A DNA stretch of 64,000 bases from Thalassobellus sp050294475 (lineage in GTDB: Bacteria > Bacteroidota > Bacteroidia > Flavobacteriales > Flavobacteriaceae), in assembly GCA_050294475.1 (NCBI GenBank), contig JBNKOE010000013.1, positions 466,640-530,639 on the forward strand. Reading direction: 5' to 3'. A program made the translations under genes and the position numbers. Shown here piece after piece: positions 36,642 through 45,588 of the stretch. Every line of letters starts with the position of its first letter. The first letter of the stretch is position 1. The notes under the pieces are model-generated. The model was not told where the DNA came from. It saw nothing but the letters and a program-made list of their open reading frames with translations, and made no database searches.

Positions 36642-36823
36642 AAACCTCCTCGTCTTCTATTTCCAAGTCTCGAAATTGAATCCACTCCTCTCTAGACAAG
36701 AAAGAGGAATTGATAGAGAATATTATAATAAATGAATTTTTAAATTGAAACTACAAACAACTCCTTCCCTAAAAAAAGGGAAGGTGAATTTAAATCTGAT
36801 AAGATTTGAAGACGAAAGGGTTT
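36642..36823. repeat. MITE-like repeat, copy A
   Basis: Ends AAACCTCCTCGTCTTC (36642-36657) and GAAGACGAAAGGGTTT (36808-36823) are inverted copies with 13 of 16 matches. Inside are CCTTCCCT..AGGGAAGG (36763-36784), a perfect palindrome, and CCTCT..AGAGG. A second copy lies at 37183-37334. The 252-base gap it occupies has no other feature. Confidence 0.65.
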
Positions 36824-36875
36824 TAATTTCAACTTTATATAAATATTTCAGAGAAGTCAAAAGACATAATAAAAC

Positions 36876-37184
36876 ATGAAAGATTTCAAGTCCTACTACG
36901 CCGTAATTTTCACTTCAACCCAAAATGAACATATTGAAGGTTATACAGAAATGGCAAACAAAATGGAAACACTTGCTAAACAACAATCTGGATATTTAGG
37001 AATAGATAGTGCTAGAAATGAAATAGGTATAACAGTAAGTTATTGGGAAAATCTTGATGCTATAAAAAACTGGAAACAACAAACCGAACATTTAGATGCG
37101 CAGCAAAAAGGGCGACAAGTTTGGTACAGTTGGTATAACGTGAAAATTTGTAAAGTAGAACGGGAATATGAGTTTTTTAAATAA
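36876..37184 (+). CDS. Antibiotic-biosynthesis-monooxygenase (ABM) fold protein
   Basis: A 102-residue ferredoxin-like dimeric alpha-beta barrel protein of the ABM superfamily: YYAVIFTSTQNEHIEGYTEMANKMETLAKQQSGYLGIDSARNEIGITVSYWENLDAIKNWKQQTEHLDAQQKGRQVWY. The conserved sequence SYW(E/D)xxxAIxxWK and the His-containing helix are clear. The family includes monooxygenases and heme-degrading enzymes as well as proteins with no known activity. It sits between A2M and pbpC, flanked by two copies of a MITE-like repeat, which suggests it was inserted or moved as a unit; that is inference. Confidence 0.85.
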   Translation: MKDFKSYYAVIFTSTQNEHIEGYTEMANKMETLAKQQSGYLGIDSARNEIGITVSYWENLDAIKNWKQQTEHLDAQQKGRQVWYSWYNVKICKVEREYEFFK

Positions 37185-37334
37185 CCCTCCTCGTCTTCGC
37201 TCTCTTCTTAAATTAAAAAAAGTAGAAAACAATATAATAAAAACTTAATTTCAAATTGAAACAAAAAACAACCCCTTCCCTTAAAAAAGGGAAGGTGGAT
37301 TTGATTTCAAAAATAAAATCAAAGACGGAAGGGT
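37183..37334. repeat. MITE-like repeat, copy B
   Basis: Begins AACCCTCCTCGTCTTC (37183-37198) and ends CAAAGACGGAAGGGT (37320-37334), an approximate inverted copy. It shares AAATTGAAAC and the CCTTCCCTT..AAGGGAAGG palindrome (37274-37296) with copy A. Its right end supplies the GGAAGGG just before the pbpC start codon. Confidence 0.65.
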
Positions 37335-37337
37335 GAA

Positions 37338-39689
37338 ATGAACAAAATAACCAATTACATAAAACGCCATAAAATAAAATCGGTAATAATAACCTTCATT
37401 TTAATTGCCTATTATTTTTGTTTACCAAAACCCTTATTTAATAACCCCACAGCAACCGTAATTACAAGTAATAATAATGAACTTTTGGGAGCACAAATAG
37501 CTTCAGATGGGCAATGGCGATTTCCACATAATGATAGTATTCCTGAAAAATTTAAAACTTGCATTGTTCAATTTGAAGATGAATATTTTTATAAACACCC
37601 AGGATTTAATCCTATTTCAATATTTAAGGCGTTAAGAGATAATTTAAAATCTGGCAGCATAAAACGTGGTGGTAGTACATTAACACAACAAGTGATTCGA
37701 TTATCTAGAAAAGGACAAAAAAGGTCTTATTTTGAAAAACTAAAAGAACTTATACTAGCCACACGATTAGAGTTTCGAGCATCTAAAGAAAAAATATTAA
37801 CTTATTACAGTAGTAATGCACCTTTTGGAGGTAATGTGGTTGGTCTTGATGCCGCTTCTTGGCGTTATTTTAATAGAAATGCTAACGATTTATCTTGGGC
37901 CGAAAGCGCCACATTAGCCGTTTTGCCTAATGCTCCTAGTTTAATTTACCCAGGAAAAAACCAAGAACGATTATTACAAAAACGGAACAATCTTCTTAAA
38001 AAATTACTTAACAATCAAATTATAGATTCGCTTACCTATAAGTTATCTGTTATAGAAAACTTACCACAGAAACCGTATCCACTACCACAAATAGCGCCTC
38101 ATTTATTACAAAAAGTAGCACAATTAAAAACTGGGAAACGTATTCAAACAACTATAAATGCTAAACTTCAAAAACAAATTAATCTTATTGTAAAAAATCA
38201 TTATAACCAATTAAATCAGAATGAAATTTATAATGCTGCCGTTTTAGTTTTAGATGTAAAAACACGACAAGTTTTAGCTTATGTTGGCAATACACCAACC
38301 GATAAAGCACATCAAAAAGATGTTGATATTATTGACAAACCAAGAAGCACAGGAAGTATTTTAAAACCCTTTTTATATGCTGCTATGTTAGATGCCGGAG
38401 ATATGCTTCCTAATACATTAGTAACCGATGTGCCTACTCAATTTGGAAGCTACAATCCTGAAAATTATAACAAAACCTACGATGGTGCTGTGCCTGCTAG
38501 TCGTGCTTTATCAAGATCTTTAAATGTACCTGCTGTACGCATGTTACAAACATTTGGGCTTGATCGATTTCACCATTATCTAAAAGCATTACATCTTAAA
38601 GATTTAAAATATAATGCCAATCATTATGGATTATCATTAATTCTTGGTGGTGCCGAAAGTAATTTATGGGATTTATGTAAAAGTTATGCCGCACTTTCGT
38701 CAACTTTAAATCATTATTCTGAAACCTCGAGCGAATATTTTTCAAATGAATTTTGTGAACCTACTTTTTTAGCTTCAAAACATATTGACTTCGGAAAAAA
38801 AACAAGTGATAAAACTTTATTTGATGCGGCTTCTGTTTATTTAACCTATAAAAGTTTAAAAGAAGTAAACAGACCTGAAAGTGATGAAAATTGGGAGTTT
38901 TTTGATGGCTCTAAACAAATTGCTTGGAAAACAGGTACCAGTTTTGGATTTCGTGATGCTTGGGCTATTGGAAGTACTAAAGATTATGTAGTTGGTGTTT
39001 GGGTAGGTAATGCCGATGGCGAAGGACGCCCAGGATTGGTAGGTGTGCAAACAGCTGCTCCTATTTTATTTGATGTGTTCGATTTATTACCAAACAGCGA
39101 ATGGTTTTCAAAACCTTTTGATGACATGCAAGAAGTATCTATTTGTAAAAAAAGTGGCTACAGAGCTTCTCAAAATTGTGATGATGTAGAAACTAAATTC
39201 ATTCAAATAAGTGGTTTAAAAACAAAACCTTGTCCGTATCACATGCTTGTTCATTTAGATAAAACAGAAACATTTCAAGTAAATTCTTCATGCGAGGCTA
39301 TTAATAACATAAAACATAAATCATGGTTTGTTTTACCACCGTTAATGGCTTACTATTACAAAACTAAAAATCCGTTTTATAAACCCTTACCTAAATTTAG
39401 AAGTGATTGCTTAGGAGAAAACGGAGTTTCCATTGAATTCATATACCCAAAAGAAAATAACACTATTTTTTTACCTAAAGATTTTGATGGAAAAACCAAT
39501 GACCTTATCTTAAAAATAGCGCATTCAAAACCTGAAAGTACAGTGTTTTGGTATGTAGATGAAACATTTATTGGCAGCACAAAAGATATTCATGAGTTAG
39601 CTATTATCCCTAAAACAGGAAAGCATCTTATTACCGTTATTGATGCATTTGGAAATGAAGCAAAACGATGGGTTACGATTTCAGAATAA
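37338..39689 (+). CDS. pbpC: Penicillin-binding protein 1C
   Basis: A 783-residue bifunctional peptidoglycan synthase anchored by one N-terminal helix (about 14-29). The glycosyltransferase 51 domain has the catalytic Glu80 in FEDEYFYKHPGFNP and the RGGSTLTQQVIRL motif. The transpeptidase domain carries the SxxK motif with Ser340 (GSILKP) and KTG at 531-533 (WKTGTSFGFRDAWAIG). A C-terminal BiPBP_C domain (about 690-783) is the PBP1C hallmark. Known pairing with A2M suggests cell-wall repair after protease attack. GGAAGGG at 37327-37333, inside a repeat, is well placed as ribosome binding site. Confidence 0.96.
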   Translation: MNKITNYIKRHKIKSVIITFILIAYYFCLPKPLFNNPTATVITSNNNELLGAQIASDGQWRFPHNDSIPEKFKTCIVQFEDEYFYKHPGFNPISIFKALRDNLKSGSIKRGGSTLTQQVIRLSRKGQKRSYFEKLKELILATRLEFRASKEKILTYYSSNAPFGGNVVGLDAASWRYFNRNANDLSWAESATLAVLPNAPSLIYPGKNQERLLQKRNNLLKKLLNNQIIDSLTYKLSVIENLPQKPYPLPQIAPHLLQKVAQLKTGKRIQTTINAKLQKQINLIVKNHYNQLNQNEIYNAAVLVLDVKTRQVLAYVGNTPTDKAHQKDVDIIDKPRSTGSILKPFLYAAMLDAGDMLPNTLVTDVPTQFGSYNPENYNKTYDGAVPASRALSRSLNVPAVRMLQTFGLDRFHHYLKALHLKDLKYNANHYGLSLILGGAESNLWDLCKSYAALSSTLNHYSETSSEYFSNEFCEPTFLASKHIDFGKKTSDKTLFDAASVYLTYKSLKEVNRPESDENWEFFDGSKQIAWKTGTSFGFRDAWAIGSTKDYVVGVWVGNADGEGRPGLVGVQTAAPILFDVFDLLPNSEWFSKPFDDMQEVSICKKSGYRASQNCDDVETKFIQISGLKTKPCPYHMLVHLDKTETFQVNSSCEAINNIKHKSWFVLPPLMAYYYKTKNPFYKPLPKFRSDCLGENGVSIEFIYPKENNTIFLPKDFDGKTNDLILKIAHSKPESTVFWYVDETFIGSTKDIHELAIIPKTGKHLITVIDAFGNEAKRWVTISE

Positions 39690-39691
39690 AA

Positions 39692-40600
39692 CTACTTTCT
39701 AACATACGTTTTCAACATACTATGATCAGATTCTTTAGTATAAAATTTCTCGGTTTTCAATACTTTTAAATCTTTTGAAACCCAAATATGATCTAATGAA
39801 AGTAAAGGAATATTATTAAACCAAGTTTCTATAAACCCATTGCCTTTTTCGTTAAAAGCTTGATTAAAATCTTTTTTAAATTGCTTTAAATAAATAGATT
39901 CATAAGGGGTATTAAAATCTCCTAATACAATAGTATTATCTTTTCTATTAATAAATTTATTCACATATGTTAATCCCCATTTCCTTGGAACATCAAAGCT
40001 TCCTGTAATATCAACGGCATAAAAATTAACCCCAGACGTTTCAAAATTTATAACTGTTGTACTAAACTTAGATTTATTTTCACTCTCAATAACTAATGGT
40101 GTTTTTGAAAAAATGAATATTTCTCTATCAGATTTATAAAAATAATAATCAGGATATTTTCTTTTAAATTCTTCATTATCAGTTTTTTTAGACTCTACTA
40201 AAACCATGACATCTGGCACATTGCCATTTTTATTAAATGCCATTTGGTAATCGTTATCTCTAGAAGCATTCCAAAAAACGACTTCTAAATCAGTTTCTTT
40301 AATATCTTCTGAAATATGTAATTTAAAACTTCTACTTAACCAAACCAATAATAATATTGCAGCCAGTATTAAATTAAATCGTCTCCACTTTCTAGTAAGA
40401 ACCATGGAAATAAATAAAATGATAACAATAATTAAAGGCAAAGGAAGTGCATAGAAAATTACAGAAGATAAAAAAGTACGTTCCTTTATTATAAAATGTA
40501 CTGATAATAATGCTACAATAGAGACAACATTAATAGACTGTAAAACAATTTTAATAAGTTTAAGTATTATCTTAAAGCCGTTTCTTTTGCTGCCCACCAT
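39692..40600 (-). CDS. Endonuclease/exonuclease/phosphatase family membrane protein
   Basis: A 302-residue protein. Three hydrophobic segments (about 12-35, 40-62 and 72-90) anchor an EEP-fold domain (about 95-300). Visible motifs are VVFWNASRDND, VLVESKK (metal-binding Glu), IVLGDFNTPYES (Asp/Asn) and LDHIWVSKD (Asp-His). The fold cleaves phosphodiester or phosphomonoester bonds; the substrate is unknown. Its start overlaps the YCII gene end by 34 bases, and its stop is 2 bases from the convergent pbpC stop. Membrane-linked EEP proteins of this size are common in flavobacteria. Confidence 0.85.
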   Translation of the reverse strand: MVGSKRNGFKIILKLIKIVLQSINVVSIVALLSVHFIIKERTFLSSVIFYALPLPLIIVIILFISMVLTRKWRRFNLILAAILLLVWLSRSFKLHISEDIKETDLEVVFWNASRDNDYQMAFNKNGNVPDVMVLVESKKTDNEEFKRKYPDYYFYKSDREIFIFSKTPLVIESENKSKFSTTVINFETSGVNFYAVDITGSFDVPRKWGLTYVNKFINRKDNTIVLGDFNTPYESIYLKQFKKDFNQAFNEKGNGFIETWFNNIPLLSLDHIWVSKDLKVLKTEKFYTKESDHSMLKTYVRK

Positions 40601-41115
40601 GGATGTATTTCAATTTCTAAACGTCCTGCTTTAACCATAGGATCTGCGTGAGCTAAACTATCTGCCATTTTAAGTGTTGGCACATTATATATTGTAACAC
40701 CTCTAATATCTCCGTTGTCTTCAAAAGGTCCAGAAATATCGGCATAACCTAACTCATACATTTTCTTTAAATGTGCTAAATGCTCTTTTTGTAATTCTGC
40801 CGATTCTTCTTCATTTTGACCACGAATAGGACCTTTTTTCAAAAATACCATAAAATACTGCTGCATTAAAATAGTATCTTGAGTCTTCTCATCAACATAA
40901 TCAAACATTTTAAACCCTTTTGCGATAAGCGAATCTTTAATCTCCTTTCTTGTCAATTTAATAGGCTCTTCTATAACATCTAATTTTAAAGAATCTATTA
41001 CTTCATCTAGTTTTTCTGATGATACATCATTATCGTATATCACTGGAGTTTTAACATCTTCTTTACAAGAAAAAAAGAATGCTAAAATGGCTATTGTTAA
41101 AATTAAATTTTTCAT
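40567..41115 (-). CDS. YCII-related domain lipoprotein
   Basis: A 182-residue lipoprotein from ATG 41115 (lipobox FFSC, residue 17 region; an upstream start at 41139 would overlap the CYTH gene and hide the signal peptide). After a linker, the YCII domain (about 85-180) shows QYFMVFLKKGPIRGQNEEESAELQKEHLAHLKKMYELGYADISGPFEDNGDIRGVTIYNVPTLKMADSLAHADPMVKAGRLEIEIHPWW, with the conserved His and the ADPxVxAG motif. Soluble YCII proteins may be isomerases or dehalogenase-like enzymes; the secreted form here has no known role. Confidence 0.88.
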   Translation of the reverse strand: MKNLILTIAILAFFFSCKEDVKTPVIYDNDVSSEKLDEVIDSLKLDVIEEPIKLTRKEIKDSLIAKGFKMFDYVDEKTQDTILMQQYFMVFLKKGPIRGQNEEESAELQKEHLAHLKKMYELGYADISGPFEDNGDIRGVTIYNVPTLKMADSLAHADPMVKAGRLEIEIHPWWAAKETALR

Positions 41116-41129
41116 GTACTTATAATTAT

Positions 41130-41600
41130 TTATATCCATGTATTATATGGATGATTACTTAAATATGAATTATAATATTTTATATTTCCTGTAACTTCCT
41201 CTCCTAACCAATTCGGTTTTTCAAACGTTTCATTTTCATTATTTAATTCAACTTCCGCTATTACTAAACCTTTATTATCTCCAGAAAAAACATCTACTTC
41301 AAAAATATGATTTCCAACTTTTACTTCATAACGTATTTTATCAATAACACCCGATTCACAAATTTTTAATAATGCTTCAATTTCTATACTATCAACTTCT
41401 TTTTCCCATTCAAAACGCGATAAACCATTGCTAGACGATTGCCCTTTAACAGTTATATAGCCTTTATCTCCTTTTAACCTAACACGAACCGTTCTTTCTT
41501 TATGAGAATTTAAATACCCTTGAACAATTCTAGTTTTTTTTAAAGCTTCTTCTTTATAAATATCCGATTTTACTAAAAACTTTCGTTCTATTTCTATCAT
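41130..41600 (-). CDS. CYTH domain protein (triphosphate tunnel metalloenzyme)
   Basis: A 156-residue cytosolic protein starting MIEIERKFLV, where ExExK (Glu-x-Glu-Arg-Lys) is the CYTH signature. ATG 41600 is preferred to a TTG at 41606. Further basic and acidic tunnel residues follow in VRVRLKGDKGYITVKG, RFEWEKEV, IRYEVKVGNHIFEVDVFSGDNKGLVIAEVEL. Members hydrolyse triphosphates, including inorganic tripolyphosphate. It is 14 bases ahead of the YCII gene. Confidence 0.92.
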   Translation of the reverse strand: MIEIERKFLVKSDIYKEEALKKTRIVQGYLNSHKERTVRVRLKGDKGYITVKGQSSSNGLSRFEWEKEVDSIEIEALLKICESGVIDKIRYEVKVGNHIFEVDVFSGDNKGLVIAEVELNNENETFEKPNWLGEEVTGNIKYYNSYLSNHPYNTWI

Positions 41601-41685
41601 AAACAATCAAAATTCTCGATATATTTTCATTTAAAAAAATGAAAACACTCGAACTAACATTCGTATTAATGTCTAAATTTACATT

Positions 41686-42786
41686 ATGTTAAGCGATTTA
41701 CCAATTAGAAAAATTATTCATGTAGATATGGATGCCTTTTATGCCTCTGTAGAACAAATGGATAATCCTACTTTAAAAGGCAAACCTATTGCTGTAGGCG
41801 GTAGCGGTAAACGTGGTGTAATAAGTGCTGCTAGTTACGAGGCTAGAAAATTTGGAGTAAAAAGTGCCATGTCTGGTAATTTAGCAATTAAATTATGTCC
41901 TGAACTTATTTTTGTAAAAACACATTTTGATAGATATACAGAAATTTCTAAAAAAATACGTGAAATATTTTATGAGTACACCGATTTAGTTGAACCACTC
42001 TCTCTAGACGAAGCTTATTTAGATGTTACCGAAAATAAAAAAGGAAACCCAAGCGCTTCATTAATTGCAAAAGAAATTAGAGAACGTATTTTTAATGAGG
42101 TTGGTTTAACAGCTTCAGCTGGTATTTCCATAAATAAATTTATTGCAAAAGTAGCCAGCGATTATAACAAACCTAACGGACAAAAAGTAGTAAACCCAGA
42201 GGAAGTAATTCCATTTTTAGAACAGTTAGACATCAGAAAATTTTATGGAGTAGGAAAAGTAACGGCTGAAAAAATGTATCAAAAGGGCATTTTTACTGGC
42301 TTAGATATAAAACAAAAATCTATGGAGTGGTTAGATGAAAACTTTGGTAAATCTGGCCGTTATTATTACTATGTTGTTAGAGGCATTCATAATAGTGAAG
42401 TAAAACCAAACAGAATACGAAAGAGTTTAGCCGCCGAACGTACTTTTAGTGAAAATTTATCAAGTGAGGTATTTATGTTAGAAAAACTAAAACATATTAC
42501 TGATGAAGTTTCTAGACGCTTAACAAAAAGTAAGGTTGCTGGTAAAACTATAACTTTAAAAATAAAATACAGCGATTTTACATTACAAACCCGTAGCAAA
42601 ACACTCCCTTATTACATTAGTAATGAGGATATTATTTTAGAAACAGCAAAAGATTTACTATATCAAGAAAAATTGAGTAACTCAGTACGTTTACTTGGTA
42701 TTTCTATATCTAATTTAAATACTGAAAAACCAAAAACGCCAATAGAAAAAAAATCTATTAGCGTTCAGTTAAAATTTGAATTCTAA
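41686..42786 (+). CDS. dinB: DNA polymerase IV
   Basis: Error-prone Y-family polymerase for lesion bypass, 366 residues. Catalytic acids are in IIHVDMDAFYASVEQ (Asp14, Asp16) and SLDEAYLDVT (Asp106-Glu107). Further signatures are the SxxSYEAR stretch (ISAASYEARKFGVKSAM), the helix-hairpin-helix region KFYGVGKVTAEKMYQKGIFTGLDI, and a C-terminal little-finger domain. The N-terminus fits the family. It is divergent from the CYTH gene across 85 bases and convergent with pyk at a 6-base gap. No LexA box could be recognised. Confidence 0.97.
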   Translation: MLSDLPIRKIIHVDMDAFYASVEQMDNPTLKGKPIAVGGSGKRGVISAASYEARKFGVKSAMSGNLAIKLCPELIFVKTHFDRYTEISKKIREIFYEYTDLVEPLSLDEAYLDVTENKKGNPSASLIAKEIRERIFNEVGLTASAGISINKFIAKVASDYNKPNGQKVVNPEEVIPFLEQLDIRKFYGVGKVTAEKMYQKGIFTGLDIKQKSMEWLDENFGKSGRYYYYVVRGIHNSEVKPNRIRKSLAAERTFSENLSSEVFMLEKLKHITDEVSRRLTKSKVAGKTITLKIKYSDFTLQTRSKTLPYYISNEDIILETAKDLLYQEKLSNSVRLLGISISNLNTEKPKTPIEKKSISVQLKFEF

Positions 42787-42792
42787 ATTTAT

Positions 42793-44235
42793 TTAAAAAC
42801 TACAGTTTGTAATTTCTGTAACTCTTAATGTATTTACCATTCCTTTTTCTTGAATAGGCATCGCTGCTAAACTAATTAACATATCTCCTACATCTAAATA
42901 TCCTTTTTTGCAAGCTATAGCATTAACATCTTCAATAGTTTCATCTGTACTAACAAACTTATCATAATAAAAAGCACGAACACCCCAAAGTAAACTTAAA
43001 CGTGTTAAAATACGTTTATTTGATGTAAATACTAAAATATGACATGATGGTCTCCAAGCTGAAATTTGAAACGCAGTATATCCACTATTTGTTAGTGTTG
43101 AAATTGCTTTTGCACTAATTTCATTTGCCATATTAGCCGCATGATAACAAATTGATTTTGTGATATAACGATTGGTGCGAATATGTGGAGGTAATTGAGG
43201 TACCTGGATAAGGTTTGAATCCTCTACACTTTTCAAGATATTTGACATTTGTCTGATTACTTGAACTGGATATTTACCAACAGATGTTTCTCCAGAAAGC
43301 ATTACTGCATCTGCACCATCCATAACCGAATTTGCTACATCATTTACTTCTGCTCTGGTTGGTGTTAAACTATCAATCATAGTTTCCATCATTTGAGTTG
43401 CTATGATTACTGGGATTCTAGCTTTTTTAGCTCTTAACACTAATTGCTTTTGAATTAACGGCACTTCTTGAGCAGGAACTTCTACACCTAAATCGCCACG
43501 AGCAACCATTAAACCATCACAATGTGTTACAATCTTATCTATATTTTCTACAGCTTCAGGTTTTTCAATCTTAGCTATAATTGGAATTTTATGATCGCTA
43601 TGCTTGTTAATTAAGTCGCGTAACTGCATTAAATCTTCAGCATGACGCACAAACGATAAAGCAATCCAATCTACATCTTGACTTATAGCAAAAATAGCAT
43701 CTTCAATATCTTTTTCTGTAAGCGCTGGTTGTGAAATATTAGTGTTTGGTAAATTAACGCCTTTTTTAGATTTTAAAGGCCCTCCTTGAATAACACGTGC
43801 AAGTACTTCGGTTTTATTATTTGTAGAAACAACTTCAAACATTAATTTTCCATCATCTAAAAGAATACGCTCTCCTGGTTTTGCATCTTGTGGAAATCTT
43901 TCATAGGTCATGTAAACACGTTCTTTTGTGCCTTCAAATCGCTCTCCTGTTGCAAAAACTATTTCATCACCAGGGTTTACAACAACATCTTCTTTCATAA
44001 CGCCTACACGAAGTTTCGGACCTTGTAAATCTGCTAAAATAGCTGCAGTAAAACCAAACTCATCATTTAGTTCTCTAATCATTTTTATACGCTCTGCAAC
44101 ATCTGCATAATCAGCATGAGAAAAATTAATTCTAAACACGTTAGCTCCCTCTTCAAGCATTCCTTTTAAAACTTCTTTTGTACCTGTAGCTGGACCTAAA
44201 GTTGCTACTATTTTGGTTTTCTTTTGTATCTGCAT
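42793..44235 (-). CDS. pyk: Pyruvate kinase
   Basis: Glycolytic enzyme converting phosphoenolpyruvate and ADP to pyruvate and ATP, 480 residues. Signatures are KIVATLGPATG near the start, RINFSHADYADVAERI, the active-site stretch IPIIAKIEKPEAVENIDKI, VARGDLGVEVP, and ATQMMETMIDSLTPTRAEVNDVANSVMDGADAVMLSGETSVGKYPV. The C-terminal allosteric domain is present. Its ATG overlaps the stop of the IPExxxVDY gene by one base (TAATG), so the two are translationally coupled. Confidence 0.97.
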   Translation of the reverse strand: MQIQKKTKIVATLGPATGTKEVLKGMLEEGANVFRINFSHADYADVAERIKMIRELNDEFGFTAAILADLQGPKLRVGVMKEDVVVNPGDEIVFATGERFEGTKERVYMTYERFPQDAKPGERILLDDGKLMFEVVSTNNKTEVLARVIQGGPLKSKKGVNLPNTNISQPALTEKDIEDAIFAISQDVDWIALSFVRHAEDLMQLRDLINKHSDHKIPIIAKIEKPEAVENIDKIVTHCDGLMVARGDLGVEVPAQEVPLIQKQLVLRAKKARIPVIIATQMMETMIDSLTPTRAEVNDVANSVMDGADAVMLSGETSVGKYPVQVIRQMSNILKSVEDSNLIQVPQLPPHIRTNRYITKSICYHAANMANEISAKAISTLTNSGYTAFQISAWRPSCHILVFTSNKRILTRLSLLWGVRAFYYDKFVSTDETIEDVNAIACKKGYLDVGDMLISLAAMPIQEKGMVNTLRVTEITNCSF

Positions 44236-44720
44236 TAGCTAAAAATTAAATTGTCTTTAGATTTTAATTGACTACTATCAATACTATAAGCTGTTGCAAT
44301 TTGAGGTATTTTTAATATACTGTCTACAATATATTTTTCTTTACTTAAATTGAACTCGTTATTTATTTTTAAAAAATAATTAACACGCTTATATTCTGGT
44401 ATTAAATGAGTCGTTTTTATTATTTTTTCTTGGTTTTCAAATAATGATTCATAATTTATCTGTTGGAAACTTTCTGTTTTACAAACATTAGAAACCAAAT
44501 TCCAAGTTGTTAATTGTTTTTCATCTTCCCATTCAAAAATAGAATATGCTGATTTACCTTTATCATAATCTAAATCTAATGGTTTTCTTATTAAAGTTAT
44601 ACCTAAATTCTTATTAAGAAGATACGCTAAACGGTAATCTTCAAGAGAACAATGCATAGCGATTAAAGTGCATGTAACTTCATCAAAAACATCGTCAAGA
44701 ACAAGCTTATGAATAGCCAT
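44235..44720 (-). CDS. IPExxxVDY family protein
   Basis: A 161-residue Bacteroidota-specific protein of unknown function. The name-giving motif appears as IPEYKRVNY (one deviation, N for D). The N-terminal sequence KLVLDDVFDEVTCTLIAMHCSLEDYRLAYLLNKNLGITLIRKPLDL is typical of the family. It lies between rnc and pyk, the usual flavobacterial position, and is coupled to pyk. No catalytic motif or membrane segment is seen. Confidence 0.85.
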   Translation of the reverse strand: MAIHKLVLDDVFDEVTCTLIAMHCSLEDYRLAYLLNKNLGITLIRKPLDLDYDKGKSAYSIFEWEDEKQLTTWNLVSNVCKTESFQQINYESLFENQEKIIKTTHLIPEYKRVNYFLKINNEFNLSKEKYIVDSILKIPQIATAYSIDSSQLKSKDNLIFS

Positions 44721-44840
44721 AACTTTTTAATTAAACGAACAAATATAATATATTAAAGTTTTAAGAATGATATATTTTACTCAATCTTAATAATAAAGAT
44801 AACTAAAACGTTGTAGTAAATTTTTTTTAAAGAAATTTCT

Positions 44841-45581
44841 CTAAATCATTTTAGACATCTTACTTTGAAAAGCAAAGAAAGCACGTTTTGAAGCTTTTTC
44901 TTCTGCTTTTTTCTTTGAAGTAGCTCTTGCTTTGGCTATAATTTTATCGTCTATAGAAAGTTTAACTGAAAAATGCCTGATATCATCGTTACCAGTGTCT
45001 TCATAAACATTATAATTGAAGGTTTTCTTTTCTTTTTGGCACCACTCAATTAATAAACTCTTATAACTTATTACTTTACCTTCAAGAGTTTCAATATCAA
45101 CATAAGGAATAATAACACGTTTAAAAATAAATTTTTCACAATACTTATAACTTCTGTCTAAAAAAATAGCACCTATTAATGCTTCAAATAAATTGCCATG
45201 AATATTATCTCCAAATTGACCTGGTGGAATTTTACTTTTAACTAAATCAATTAGCTTAAGATCTCTACCTAACTCATTTAAATGTTCTCTACTTACTATT
45301 TTAGAACGCATTTTGGTTAAGTAACCTTCATCGCCACTTGGAACTTCTAGGTATAAATGAGAAGCAATAACCGAACTTAGCATGGCATCGCCTAAAAACT
45401 CTAAACGTTCGTAATTAATAGGATTTCCTTTACTGTCCTTTATATTCATAGAACGATGGGTAAAGGCTTTTTTATAGTATTTAATCTCCTTAGGTTTAAA
45501 CCCTAGAATTTTAGTTAATTCCATAAAAAAATTCCCGTTGCGTTTAAAACGGGAATTTAATATGTTACGAATGTGTTTCAT
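44841..45581 (-). CDS. rnc: Ribonuclease III
   Basis: Double-strand RNA endonuclease, 246 residues. The catalytic signature ERLEFLGDAMLS lies at about 58-69, and GNLFEALIGAIFLD carries the second acidic pair. A double-stranded-RNA-binding domain fills about 160-235 (DDIRHFSVKLSIDDKIIAKARATSKKKAEEKASKRAF). I keep ATG 45581 because the N-terminal MKHIRNILNSRFKRNGNFF resembles flavobacterial homologues; the next Met (45524) is just after a terminator-like hairpin located inside the gene. It follows fabF by 7 bases. Confidence 0.95.
   Translation of the reverse strand: MKHIRNILNSRFKRNGNFFMELTKILGFKPKEIKYYKKAFTHRSMNIKDSKGNPINYERLEFLGDAMLSSVIASHLYLEVPSGDEGYLTKMRSKIVSREHLNELGRDLKLIDLVKSKIPPGQFGDNIHGNLFEALIGAIFLDRSYKYCEKFIFKRVIIPYVDIETLEGKVISYKSLLIEWCQKEKKTFNYNVYEDTGNDDIRHFSVKLSIDDKIIAKARATSKKKAEEKASKRAFFAFQSKMSKMI
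45525..45557 (-). terminator. Terminator-like hairpin inside the first codons of rnc
   Basis: On the minus strand AATTCCCGTT (45557-45548) and AACGGGAATT (45539-45530) pair perfectly over 10 bp (11 with the flanking A-T) around an 8-base loop, followed directly by a run of T down to 45525. It starts 24 bases into rnc and lies 32 bases after the fabF stop. It looks like an intrinsic terminator or attenuator that ends part of the acpP-fabF transcripts and can be disrupted by ribosomes translating rnc. Confidence 0.55.
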
Positions 45582-45588
45582 TCGGGAT

